A stretch of 55,350 nucleotides of DNA from Atopobiaceae bacterium (lineage in GTDB: Bacteria > Actinomycetota > Coriobacteriia > Coriobacteriales > Atopobiaceae), in contig JAGAVX010000104.1 of the NCBI GenBank assembly GCA_017941705.1, positions 1 to 55,350 on the forward strand, in the 5' to 3' direction. Under the pieces are notes generated by a model that did no database searches, was not told the origin of the DNA, and saw only the letters and a list, made by a program, of their open reading frames with translations. Positions 10,120-17,611 of the stretch are shown here, one piece after another (within the stretch, counting starts at the first letter, position 1; every line of letters begins with the position of its first letter). A program made the position numbers and the translations under genes.

Positions 10120-10151
10120 GGTCCGCACCACTGGTCGCAGCGGTGCGGACC
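10120..10151 (-). promoter_or_regulatory. Inverted repeat in the glgB-glgP gap
   Basis: Perfect 10-bp arms (10120-10129 and 10142-10151) enclose a 12-base loop, a few bases upstream of the glgP ribosome site. No T-run follows on the minus strand, so it may be an mRNA-stability or processing hairpin, or a protein site, rather than a terminator. Confidence 0.6.
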
Positions 10152-10162
10152 AGCGGTCGTAC

Positions 10163-12286
10163 TTACTCTTTCTTGGCTCGGGCCGTCTTCTTTGCTCCCT
10201 CGCCAGATGCGGACTTCTTCGTGGTCTTGGCGCTTGCCTTGGTTGCGGCCGTGGCCTTCTTGGCCGGTGCCTTTGCCTTGGCGGCGCCAGACGCCTTTGC
10301 GGCCTTCGCAGTCGCCTTCTTGGCGGTGCGCTTGGCCGGAAGAGGTCGCACATACCGCAAAACTGTACCACCAAGTGGCGGAACGCGCAGCACAATCGAC
10401 TGATCCTGATTGTTCCAAGCCTTCTCTTCACTCTTGAACTTGACGCCAGCGTTAGTTACGCCAGAGCCGCCATATGCCTCCTCATCGGAGTTGAAGACCT
10501 CTTCCCAGACACCCGGGCGAGGAACGCCGAGACGGAACTCCTCATAGGGGTTGACCTCGAAGTTTAGCAGGATAATCAGGTCGTCCTTCTCGTTGTCGGA
10601 GTGGCGCGCGTAGCTGATGAGGCACTGCTCGGCGTCGTCGGCCTCGATCCAGTCGAATCCGTCCGGAGTGTAGGCGCGCTGCCACAGGGCCGGATGATTG
10701 TTGTAGAACTTGTTGAGAGCCTTCACAAACTCACGATGCTTTCCGTGGCTCTCGTACTGGTCGGCGAGGAAGTACTGGATGCCCTCGTAGTAACGCCACT
10801 CGATGTACTGGCCGATCTCGTTGCCCATGAAGTTGAGCGATCCGCCCGCATGGGTGAGCTGATACAGCGCCAACGCGCGCAGGCCGGCAAACTGACGCCA
10901 GTAGTCGCCGGGCATGCGCGTGACCAACGAGCACTTGCCGTGAACGACCTCGTCATGCGACAGCGGCAGGATGAAGTTCTCGTTGAACTGGTACATCGAG
11001 TTGAAGGTCAGCAGCTTGTGGTTGCCCGGACGGAACGGGAAGTCGGTCTGGCAGTAGTGGAGGGTGTCGTTCATCCAGCCCATGTCCCACTTGTAGTTGA
11101 ATCCCAGGCCACCGACCTCGGGCGGACGGGTGACCAGCGGCCACGCGGTCGACTCCTCGGCGATCATCATGACGTCGGGGTAGTACTTGCCAACGGTCGT
11201 GTTGAGCATCTGGATGAAGGCGATGGCGGCCAGGTCCTCCTCGGTGCCCTTCTCGTTGAACTTCTTGAGGCGCGGATCGTCGATGCCAAAGTTGAGGTAC
11301 AGCATCGAGGTGACGCCGTCCATCCTGATGCCGTCGGCGTGGTACTCGTCGATCCAGTAGAGCAGGTTGGAGATGAGGAACGACTGGACCTCCTTGCGGC
11401 CCAGATCGAACTTGCAGGTACCCCAGTTGGGATGGATCGCGTTCTCGTAGAGCATGTTGCCGTTGAACTTGGCGAGGCCGTGGGCATCCTGGCAGAAGCC
11501 GCCGGGCACCCAGTCGAGGATGACGCCGATGCCGGCGCGGTGGCACATGTCGACGAAGTGCTTGAACTGCTTGGGAGTGCCAAAGCGCGAGGTTGGGGCG
11601 TAGTAGCCCGTCACCTGGTAGCCCCACGAGCCGTCAAAGGGATGCTCCATGACCGGCAGCAGCTCGATGTGGCTATAGCCCATCTCCTTGACGTAGGCCA
11701 CGAGCTCCTCGGAGAGCTCGTCGTAGGTGAGGTAGGAGCCGCCGGCCTCTTCGCTCTCCTGCTCGCCAGTGCCGGACAGACCGTCGTTGTGGCGCTTCCA
11801 GCTGCCCAGATGCACCTCGAAGATGTTCAGGCGGTTCTTCATGTGCGGCACCTCTGCGCGCTTGGTCATCCAGCGCTTGTCGCCCCAACGATAGCCGCCG
11901 ATGTCTGCGGTGCGCGATGCGGTTCCAGGGATGAGCTCGGACTGGAAGGCATAGGGATCCGCCTTGTAGAGCAGGTCGCCCTCAGCCGTCTCGATGACGT
12001 ACTTGTAGAGCATTCCCTCCTCGACGCCCTCGATGAAGCCCTCCCAGACACCTCCGGTCGGACGGCAGCCCAGCGGCGTCGCCCAGGTGTCCCAGTCGTT
12101 GAAGTCGCCGATCACGTGCACGCTCTTGACGCCAGGAGCCCAGACCGCAAAGTGATAGCCCTTGGTGCGCCCCGAAATCGCGGGGTGAGCGCCAAGCTTC
12201 TCGTAGCTGCGATACCAGACACCCTTGCCCATCATGTAGACGTCTTCGTCTGTAAGGATGTAGTCCACATCGTTCTTTCTTGCCAT
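10163..12286 (-). CDS. glgB: 1,4-alpha-glucan branching enzyme (GH13) with a Lys/Ala-rich C-terminal tail
   Basis: A 707-residue enzyme that cuts alpha-1,4 chains and re-attaches them as alpha-1,6 branches. An N-terminal CBM48-like domain (about 40-125) is followed by the GH13 barrel, with DWVPGGFCQDAHG (258-270), nucleophile D323 in GIRMD, acid/base E377 in IAEES and D445 in LSHDEVVHG. After the usual C-terminal beta domain ends at about 650, there is an extra 57-residue tail rich in Lys, Ala and Thr that resembles histone-H1-like bacterial tails. The ATG at 12286 has GGAGGAGACC directly upstream; an earlier in-frame start at 12310 has no such site. It is the first gene of glgB-P-C-D. The 200 bases upstream hold no gene, and I could not pick a convincing promoter. 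Confidence 0.95.
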   Translation of the reverse strand: MARKNDVDYILTDEDVYMMGKGVWYRSYEKLGAHPAISGRTKGYHFAVWAPGVKSVHVIGDFNDWDTWATPLGCRPTGGVWEGFIEGVEEGMLYKYVIETAEGDLLYKADPYAFQSELIPGTASRTADIGGYRWGDKRWMTKRAEVPHMKNRLNIFEVHLGSWKRHNDGLSGTGEQESEEAGGSYLTYDELSEELVAYVKEMGYSHIELLPVMEHPFDGSWGYQVTGYYAPTSRFGTPKQFKHFVDMCHRAGIGVILDWVPGGFCQDAHGLAKFNGNMLYENAIHPNWGTCKFDLGRKEVQSFLISNLLYWIDEYHADGIRMDGVTSMLYLNFGIDDPRLKKFNEKGTEEDLAAIAFIQMLNTTVGKYYPDVMMIAEESTAWPLVTRPPEVGGLGFNYKWDMGWMNDTLHYCQTDFPFRPGNHKLLTFNSMYQFNENFILPLSHDEVVHGKCSLVTRMPGDYWRQFAGLRALALYQLTHAGGSLNFMGNEIGQYIEWRYYEGIQYFLADQYESHGKHREFVKALNKFYNNHPALWQRAYTPDGFDWIEADDAEQCLISYARHSDNEKDDLIILLNFEVNPYEEFRLGVPRPGVWEEVFNSDEEAYGGSGVTNAGVKFKSEEKAWNNQDQSIVLRVPPLGGTVLRYVRPLPAKRTAKKATAKAAKASGAAKAKAPAKKATAATKASAKTTKKSASGEGAKKTARAKKE

Positions 12287-12487
12287 GGTCTCCTCCAACG
12301 CCGCGGTCAATGATTATCGGCTGCGCACGCAACGTCGCGACAGAATGCCGCCCCATTGCGGTATATGCGCCATCATTGTTAGCCAAGCGCATTCGTTCGC
12401 CATCGACGTGTCGGCGATTCGTGCATCTTGACGGCACCAATGGCAAATATGCAACGATATGCGAGTCGCTTGGGCAGTTGAGAGAGG

Positions 12488-12775
12488 CTAGCCCTGCCCT
12501 ACACCGTGCTCGAGGCAGAAGCGAACGAACCCGGCGAAGCTGAAGTCGTCCCAGCCCTCGATGCTTCCGACCTTGTTGAAGAAGCACGACGGTATCTCCT
12601 GGAGCGCCAGGTTCTTGCGGATGCACGCGTCGCACCCGCGGCCCCGCTCGCGGTTGCGGGGGTTGTTCGGGTTGAGCGGACACGACGTGTCGCCGCACGT
12701 GCAGGGATGTGAGCGGCCTGCCGCCATGAAGCCCTCCGCCTCGCGGACGAAGCTCTCGTCACCGTAGGTTGCCAT
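12488..12775 (-). CDS. Small Cys-rich protein, DUF6485-like
   Basis: A 95-residue protein with a cysteine pattern CTC...C...GCDAC followed by IPSCFF. This matches the pattern I know for the DUF6485 family (clustered Cys, a CxxC, then ELPACFF), which has no assigned function but is likely to bind a metal. Here it has an N-terminal extension and a longer C-terminal helix (FAGFVRFCLEHG). It starts two bases after the endonuclease III stop and is surely co-transcribed with it. The family call is from memory of the motif and is moderate. Confidence 0.7.
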   Translation of the reverse strand: MATYGDESFVREAEGFMAAGRSHPCTCGDTSCPLNPNNPRNRERGRGCDACIRKNLALQEIPSCFFNKVGSIEGWDDFSFAGFVRFCLEHGVGQG

Positions 12776-12777
12776 CG

Positions 12778-13482
12778 TTACCTCCCACCAGCGCTCTTGC
12801 GCCTACGCGCCTTTGCCTTGGGGTTGCCCTCGGCTTTGAACGCCGAGGGGCAGATGTCCACCAGGGGGCACCCGTCACACTTGGGCCGTTGCGCGGTGCA
12901 CACGTCGCGGCCGAAGTGAATCCACTGTTCGTTGACCGGACCCCACAGATCGTGGGGTATCAGGTCCAGCAGGTCCTGCTCGGCCTGGAGCGGGGTCGGC
13001 TTATTGGTGAGCTTCCAGCGTGTGGCCAAGCGAAAGACATGCGTGTCGACGGCGATGCCGTCGACGATGCCAAACGCCTTGTTGAGCACGATGTTTGCGG
13101 TCTTGCGCCCGACTCCGGGCAGCTTGGTGAGCTCCTTCATCGTGCGCGGCACCTGACCGCCAAACTCGGAGACGATCATCTGGGAGGCTTCGACGCAATG
13201 GACCGACTTTGTTCTGTAGAACCCGATGGAACGTATGACCTCGGCGATTTCTGCAGGATCTGCCTGGGCCATCGCCTCCGCATCGGGCCAGCGGTCAAAC
13301 AGCTCGGGAGTGACCTTGTTGACCGCCACATCGGTTGTCTGCGCCGAGAGCAGCACGCATATCACCATCGTGAAGGGTGTCGTGAAGTTGAGAGCGCTCT
13401 CCACGTGAGGATACAGCTTCCCCATGCGATGACAGATCTCGACCGCCCTCTCGCGCTTTACGCGCTTTGCCTCTCGTGGCAT
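12778..13482 (-). CDS. nth: Endonuclease III, DNA glycosylase/AP lyase
   Basis: A 234-residue base-excision repair enzyme that removes oxidised pyrimidines and nicks the AP site. The helix-hairpin-helix LPGVGRKTAN holds catalytic K127, VDTHVFR holds D146, and the [4Fe-4S] cysteines C195, C202, C205 and C211 have the standard x6-x2-x5 spacing. The ORF runs upstream to 13593, but the ATG at 13482 has GGAAAGAGG upstream and begins where homology begins. A short basic C-terminal tail is present. Confidence 0.95.
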   Translation of the reverse strand: MPREAKRVKRERAVEICHRMGKLYPHVESALNFTTPFTMVICVLLSAQTTDVAVNKVTPELFDRWPDAEAMAQADPAEIAEVIRSIGFYRTKSVHCVEASQMIVSEFGGQVPRTMKELTKLPGVGRKTANIVLNKAFGIVDGIAVDTHVFRLATRWKLTNKPTPLQAEQDLLDLIPHDLWGPVNEQWIHFGRDVCTAQRPKCDGCPLVDICPSAFKAEGNPKAKARRRKSAGGR

Positions 13483-13582
13483 GCAGGCCTCTTTCCGCTT
13501 TCGTACGTTGCCGTAACCATCATATGGCATGAACCAGCAGGAATTACCGGCCACCCCAGCAAATTGCGTGAGAGGAGAGGTC

Positions 13583-13742
13583 AAAAGTGTCAAGCAATTG
13601 AACTACTGTGTACTACTTCTTCGGGCACGCGTGCATTGGCGCGCGGAAGACAGCATAGCTGCAGGATTCAGTTCCAACGAAGGTTGTATTGACAATTTAG
13701 TTCAGTTAGTTATACACAGTAGTTCAATTGCTTGACACTTTC
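13583..13742. repeat. Inverted-repeat pair 1, left of the nuclease-like gene
   Basis: Perfect 29-bp inverted arms at 13584-13612 and 13713-13741 flank a 100-base centre. The arm sequence is the same as that of the pair at 14867-15027. The arms contain CAATTG and TTGACA. The centre has no similarity that I can see to the centre of the second pair. The right arm ends about 26 bases before the start of the nuclease-like gene. Confidence 0.92.
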
Positions 13743-13767
13743 ACTTGTTTTTGGAACGGAGCAACCG

Positions 13768-14829
13768 ATGCCTGAGCCAAAGCTCTTCGTTTCTCACCAG
13801 TCTGCGCTTGAATTCTGGCGCCACCATGATCTCAGTCGCTCGGGAGGCATTCGTCGCACACGCGCAGGCTCGGTCAAAGAGGGTACCTCCGCACTTTGCC
13901 ACATAAAGCCACTTGCCCGAACCGCCATGCCCTCGTCAGGCAGAATATACGGAATGCGCGTCGACGACAGCCTTGCCGCTTGCCTGACCGACCTCCAGAT
14001 TACCGAGCTCCCCCTTCATGTCATGGTGGGAAAATCAGAAAACCGCCAATGCCGAGGAGGCATAGTCTCCCATTTTTACGAGCGAATACTTCCCGAAGGA
14101 TCGCTCTGCCGAGTCTCCGATAACGTCTATGTCGCCTCTCCGGAGCTGACCCTCTGCCAAATGTCCACGTGCCTGCCTTTTATCGATCTCATCGAGCTCT
14201 GCCTCGAGTTTTGCAGTGGATATGCCCTCAACCCAGAGAACACCGATCGAGGCTTTGACGACAGGCCCCCTCTTACCACAGCCTCGCGACTGGCCTCCTA
14301 TGTCGCCCATTACGAAGGGCGGCGCGGAGCAAACCTGACAAAGCGCGCTTTGCGCTACGTCATTGACGACTCGGCCTCACCAATGGAGACCCACGTGCTT
14401 ATGCTGTTGTGCCTACCGAGCAAACTCGGCGGACACGAGCTGCCAATGCCCAGACACAACGTAAGCATTCCCATCACCGACAGGGCAAGATCGCACACGG
14501 GTCGCACCCATCTGCTTTGCGACCTGTACTGGGAAGAGTTTCACCTGGATGTAGAGTGCGACAGCACTATGTATCACACCTCAAAAGAACAGCTCGGCAT
14601 CGACTCTGACCGACGCATTATTCTTGATGCCATGAAATACAAATACGTAGGAATCACAAGCTCCCAGCTCGAGGACCCCGAGAAGCTGCTTAACGTGGTT
14701 CAGGCAATACGTCGTGCGATGGGACTGAGGCTTCGCAACACGCCCGATCACATAGCGGCCAAACGCGAGGCGCTCAGAGCTTACCTGACAACCCCTGCAG
14801 CCCAAAGACTGCCCTTGAGATTTCCGTAA
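13768..14829 (+). CDS. AbiEi-like protein with a DUF559/VSR-type nuclease-fold C-terminus
   Basis: A 353-residue protein, one of very few plus-strand genes here. The N-terminal half (LFVSHQSALEFW, then SPELTLCQMSTCLPFIDLIE) resembles the AbiEi-type family common in Coriobacteria. The C-terminal ~150 residues look like a DUF559/VSR endonuclease fold: E207 in SPMETHV, D252 in LCDLYW, E263 and D265 in DVECDS, H270, then DRRIILDAMKYKYVGITSSQL. The acidic core residues are conserved, so it could be an active nuclease; no such activity is proven. An upstream TTG (13732) lies inside the repeat; I chose the ATG at 13768 because GGAACGGAG precedes it. Base use is visibly less GC-rich than in the neighbours, which suggests transfer. 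It is bracketed by two inverted-repeat pairs. Confidence 0.72.
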   Translation: MPEPKLFVSHQSALEFWRHHDLSRSGGIRRTRAGSVKEGTSALCHIKPLARTAMPSSGRIYGMRVDDSLAACLTDLQITELPLHVMVGKSENRQCRGGIVSHFYERILPEGSLCRVSDNVYVASPELTLCQMSTCLPFIDLIELCLEFCSGYALNPENTDRGFDDRPPLTTASRLASYVAHYEGRRGANLTKRALRYVIDDSASPMETHVLMLLCLPSKLGGHELPMPRHNVSIPITDRARSHTGRTHLLCDLYWEEFHLDVECDSTMYHTSKEQLGIDSDRRIILDAMKYKYVGITSSQLEDPEKLLNVVQAIRRAMGLRLRNTPDHIAAKREALRAYLTTPAAQRLPLRFP

Positions 14830-14866
14830 GAGGGGCTGTCCTTTGTTCTGCGTGCGGGAGACATGC

Positions 14867-15027
14867 AAAAGTGTCAAGCAATTGAACTACTGTGTACTGC
14901 ATGCGCAAGTGTAGTTATACTTCAATACTTTATGTACCTGTCATCTAGTGTTTTGTGGCAGCCAACGAGCGACATGGTCTATTGGCGCTGATCAGAGTAC
15001 ACAGTAGTTCAATTGCTTGACACTTTT
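14867..15027. repeat. Inverted-repeat pair 2, right of the nuclease-like gene
   Basis: Perfect 32-bp inverted arms at 14867-14898 and 14996-15027 flank a 97-base centre. The arms are the same sequence as in pair 1. The left arm begins 37 bases after the stop of the nuclease-like gene. The whole unit is about 160 bp, the same size as pair 1. Confidence 0.93.
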
Positions 15028-15090
15028 GGGATGCCGCACCACGCAAATGGCTCCTGAGAGGGTAACCGCATATCACTTCCCTTAGATTGT

Positions 15091-15132
15091 CGACACCCCG
15101 GACGGCTAGGTTCGAGACCATCCAGGGTGTCG
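15091..15132 (-). terminator. Possible hairpin after metY
   Basis: 12-bp arms (15091-15102 and 15121-15132) with one mismatch and an 18-base loop lie just past the metY stop on the minus strand. No T-run follows, so termination is uncertain. Confidence 0.4.
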
Positions 15133-15156
15133 AGGGAGAGGACAGCGACAGGACGC

Positions 15157-16470
15157 TTAGACGGCTGCAAGCGCCTGGTCGAGGTCGGCGATGATGTCAT
15201 CCACATTCTCGATGCCCACCGACAGACGAATCAGATCTTCGGAAAGATGTGCCGCCTCGAGCTGCTCGGGCGTCAGCTGCGAATGGGTCGTCGACGCGGG
15301 ATGGATGATAAGGCTCTTGGCGTCACCGACGTTTGCCAGCAGCGTATGAAGCTTGACATTGTTGATGACCGTAAGGCCGGCCTCACGCCCGCCCTTTACG
15401 CCAAACACGAGAGCCCCGCCGTAGCCGTTGTGCAGCAGGCGCTTGGCGATATCGTGGCTAGGATCGTTTTCGAGACCGGCATAGCGAACCCACGAGACCT
15501 TGGGATGCTCGCTGAGGAACCTCGCTACCGCAAGTGCGTTCTCGCTGTGACGCTGCACGCGCAACGACAAGGTCTCGATACCCAGACCGATGAGCTGGAC
15601 GGCAAAGGGCGAGAGGGTCGGACCGATGTCGCGAAGGCGCTGGGCGAGCACGCGCGTACCAAAAGGAGCGGCAGGAGCGGCCTCGGTCCAGATGGCGCCA
15701 TGGTACGACTCGTCAGGTTCGGTCAGCGTCGGGAACTTGCCCGGAACGGCGGCCCAGTCAAACGTACCCGCATCTATGACCGCACCGCCTATGGTCGCCC
15801 CGTGCCCGCCAATCCACTTGGTCAGCGACTCGATAATGACCGCAGCACCATCGTCAGCAGGACGGTAGAGATACGGGGTCGCAAAGGTGTTGTCCACAAT
15901 AAGCGGCAGGTCAAGCGACGCGGCCGCCTGCGCCAGAGCGGGAACGTCGGCCACGTCCACCAGGGGGTTTCCGATCGTCTCGACATACCAGAACTTCGTT
16001 CGCTCGTTGGAGGCAGCCACGAAGGCATCGATGTCGTTGTTGGGAACGAAGGTCGTCTTGATTCCCAGATCGGCCAGCGTATGCAGCAGGATGTTCCACG
16101 TGCCCCCATACAGCGAGTCGGATGCGACGATCTCGTCGCCGGCACGCGCTATGTTGGTGAAGGCAAGGATCTCGGCCGCATGACCCGAGGCAACCGCCAC
16201 CGCAGCAGCAGCTCCCTCGAGCGCCGCGACACGCGCGGCGATGCTGTCGGTGGTGGTGTTCGTCAGGCGGCTGTACACGTTGCCCGGACGGGCGAGTGCA
16301 AACTTCTGCGCTGCGTCCTCGGCGTCGTCAAACTGCCAAGCAGCCGTTGCGTAGATGGGAAGCGCCGCAGCGCCGGTGGTCGGGTCGGGCGCGAGGCCTG
16401 CATGAACCTGCAGGGTATCAAAATGCTTGGCGGGATCTTGTGCGAAGGTGGGATCGAGCTGGAACGACAT
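15157..16470 (-). CDS. metY: O-acetylhomoserine sulfhydrylase (Cys/Met metabolism PLP enzyme)
   Basis: A 437-residue PLP enzyme that joins sulfide (or methanethiol) to O-acetylhomoserine to give homocysteine (or methionine). The PLP lysine is K218 in ESLTKWIGGHG. The N-terminus DTLQVHAGLAPDPTTGAAALPIY and the NVYSRLTNTT loop are typical of MetY, as is the length (MetB and MetC are ~380-400). The gene stands alone, with about 190 bases of leader region holding a possible 23-residue peptide, several hairpins and a palindrome overlapping the candidate promoter. Sulfur-dependent control is therefore likely. The ATG has GAGAGGA upstream. Related gamma-synthases cannot be fully excluded by motif alone. 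Confidence 0.93.
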   Translation of the reverse strand: MSFQLDPTFAQDPAKHFDTLQVHAGLAPDPTTGAAALPIYATAAWQFDDAEDAAQKFALARPGNVYSRLTNTTTDSIAARVAALEGAAAAVAVASGHAAEILAFTNIARAGDEIVASDSLYGGTWNILLHTLADLGIKTTFVPNNDIDAFVAASNERTKFWYVETIGNPLVDVADVPALAQAAASLDLPLIVDNTFATPYLYRPADDGAAVIIESLTKWIGGHGATIGGAVIDAGTFDWAAVPGKFPTLTEPDESYHGAIWTEAAPAAPFGTRVLAQRLRDIGPTLSPFAVQLIGLGIETLSLRVQRHSENALAVARFLSEHPKVSWVRYAGLENDPSHDIAKRLLHNGYGGALVFGVKGGREAGLTVINNVKLHTLLANVGDAKSLIIHPASTTHSQLTPEQLEAAHLSEDLIRLSVGIENVDDIIADLDQALAAV

Positions 16471-16590
16471 GGTGAGTCCTCTCTATGGGCCCACACCACC
16501 TGGCGGCGCGGGCGGAAGCATCTGTTTTGTTGAGATTTAAGACGTGCGAATCGTCGCACGCGGGAAGCACGATGGAGGCGGCCCAGGCTC

Positions 16591-16662
16591 CTAGAGGAGC
16601 ATGGGCTTGGGCATGAACAACCCGAGGCAGATAAGCCAATTGTATGTATGCTTCTTCTTCAT
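16591..16662 (-). CDS. Candidate leader peptide upstream of metY (23 aa)
   Basis: A 23-codon ORF, MKKKHTYNWLICLGLF then MPKPMLL, with AGGA eight bases before the ATG. Its last codons and stop lie in a hairpin (GCCCA-T-GCTCCT / AGGAGC-C-TGGGC), and a second hairpin, CGTGCGA/TCGCACG, follows before metY. This is the arrangement of translation-coupled attenuators. The peptide contains one Cys and three Met. No U-run follows the second hairpin, so control would more likely act on metY translation. Not experimentally known to me. Confidence 0.5.
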   Translation of the reverse strand: MKKKHTYNWLICLGLFMPKPMLL

Positions 16663-16669
16663 GGGATAT

Positions 16670-16697
16670 ATCCTAGTGATTTGCTAGGAATATTCAA
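16670..16697 (-). promoter_or_regulatory. Candidate metY promoter with overlapping palindrome
   Basis: On the minus strand TTGAAT (16692-16697) and TAGGAT (16670-16675) are 16 bases apart. A TCCTAG-N7-CTAGGA palindrome (16671-16689) covers the spacer and -10. An Rrf2-type regulator gene lies about 2 kb away and is one possible binder; that link is inference. Confidence 0.5.
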
Positions 16698-16758
16698 GCG
16701 GCTGCACACACCGTTACGAACGCGAAACACGAGGGCACTCTCAGGCGTGCCGCCCACC

Positions 16759-16792
16759 AAAAAAAGCCCGCCCCGCACGATGCGGGACGGGC
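16759..16792 (-). terminator. Rho-independent terminator of rubrerythrin
   Basis: On the minus strand GCCCGTCCCGCA...TGCGGGGCGGGC is followed by TTTTTTT, about 50 bases past the stop. Confidence 0.92.
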
Positions 16793-16842
16793 AGTTGCAA
16801 GCCACGTTACGACGGGTGGCGGGCCCGCCGTCGAGGACAGGC

Positions 16843-17388
16843 TTAGTAGTTGATCGACTGCTCCTCGAAGTAGCTCTGCGGATGGTTGCAGACGGGGCAC
16901 ATCTTGGGAGCGGACGAACCGACATGCAGGTGACCACAGTTGATGCACTTCCAAACCTTGGTGCCCTCGCACTCGAAGACCTGGCCGTTCTCGATGCGCT
17001 CGGCGAGCTTGCGATAACGCTCCTCGTGAGCCTTCTCGATGGCGCCGACCATCTTGAACTTGGCGGCGATCTCGTTGAAGCCCTCCTCCTTGGCGGTCTC
17101 GGCAAAGCCCGCGTACATGGAGGTCCACTCCTCGTTCTCGCCAGCGGCCGCATCAAGCAGGTTGGTCAGGGTATCAGGCACAGCGCCACCGTGCAGGTAC
17201 TTGAACCAAATCTTTGCATGCTCGCGCTCGTTGCCCGAGGTCTCGGTAAAGATGTTGGCGATCTGCACGTAGCCATCCTTCTTGGCCTGGCTGGCGTAGT
17301 AGCTATACTTGTTCGTCGCCTGGGACTCGCCTGCAAAGGCAAACTCAAGATTCTTCTTCGTCTGCGAACTCTCAAAGTCTACTGCCAT
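16843..17388 (-). CDS. rbr: Rubrerythrin
   Basis: A 181-residue non-haem iron protein that reduces hydrogen peroxide in anaerobes. Residues 1-140 form a ferritin-like di-iron domain ([37 protein letters not shown]). The C-terminal rubredoxin-like domain has CINC (148-151) and CPVC (164-167). The ORF extends about 98 codons upstream, but the ATG at 17388 has a GGAG site and matches the family start. It has its own terminator. A perfect 11-bp inverted repeat (17452-17481) lies about 65 bases upstream of the start and may be an operator. Confidence 0.97.
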   Translation of the reverse strand: MAVDFESSQTKKNLEFAFAGESQATNKYSYYASQAKKDGYVQIANIFTETSGNEREHAKIWFKYLHGGAVPDTLTNLLDAAAGENEEWTSMYAGFAETAKEEGFNEIAAKFKMVGAIEKAHEERYRKLAERIENGQVFECEGTKVWKCINCGHLHVGSSAPKMCPVCNHPQSYFEEQSINY

Positions 17389-17451
17389 GCGACACTCCTC
17401 TCCTTCTGGTGCATCGGCCAGAACGCGGCACGCATGCACGATTTGCACCTG

Positions 17452-17481
17452 TTTCGAGCTGGCTCCCTTGCCAGCTCGAAA
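17452..17481. promoter_or_regulatory. Perfect 11-bp inverted repeat upstream of rubrerythrin
   Basis: TTTCGAGCTGG, eight bases, CCAGCTCGAAA. It lies between the end of the MutY-like gene and the start of rbr. Without a T-run it is more likely an operator in the rbr leader than a terminator, although the latter cannot be ruled out. Confidence 0.6.
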
Positions 17482-17611
17482 TCTATGGTACCCCAGACAC
17501 GGCCCTCGGCGATAGTACCTTTTGCGACGATTGCAGGCATATGCCATGCCGCTCTGCGATTGAAAGCGAGGTGGGCGCAGCACGCCCGCGCAGCGCTTTC
17601 GCGGGCAGCCA

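Noticed and set aside
13583..15027. CRISPR array
   Set aside because: The ~30-bp repeats alternate in orientation, their spacing is ~100 bases and a full gene lies between the pairs. There are no cas genes.
16418..16639. A 73-codon minus-strand ORF overlapping the metY start
   Set aside because: Out of frame with metY, no good ribosome site, and composition unlike a protein; the 23-codon ORF is better placed.
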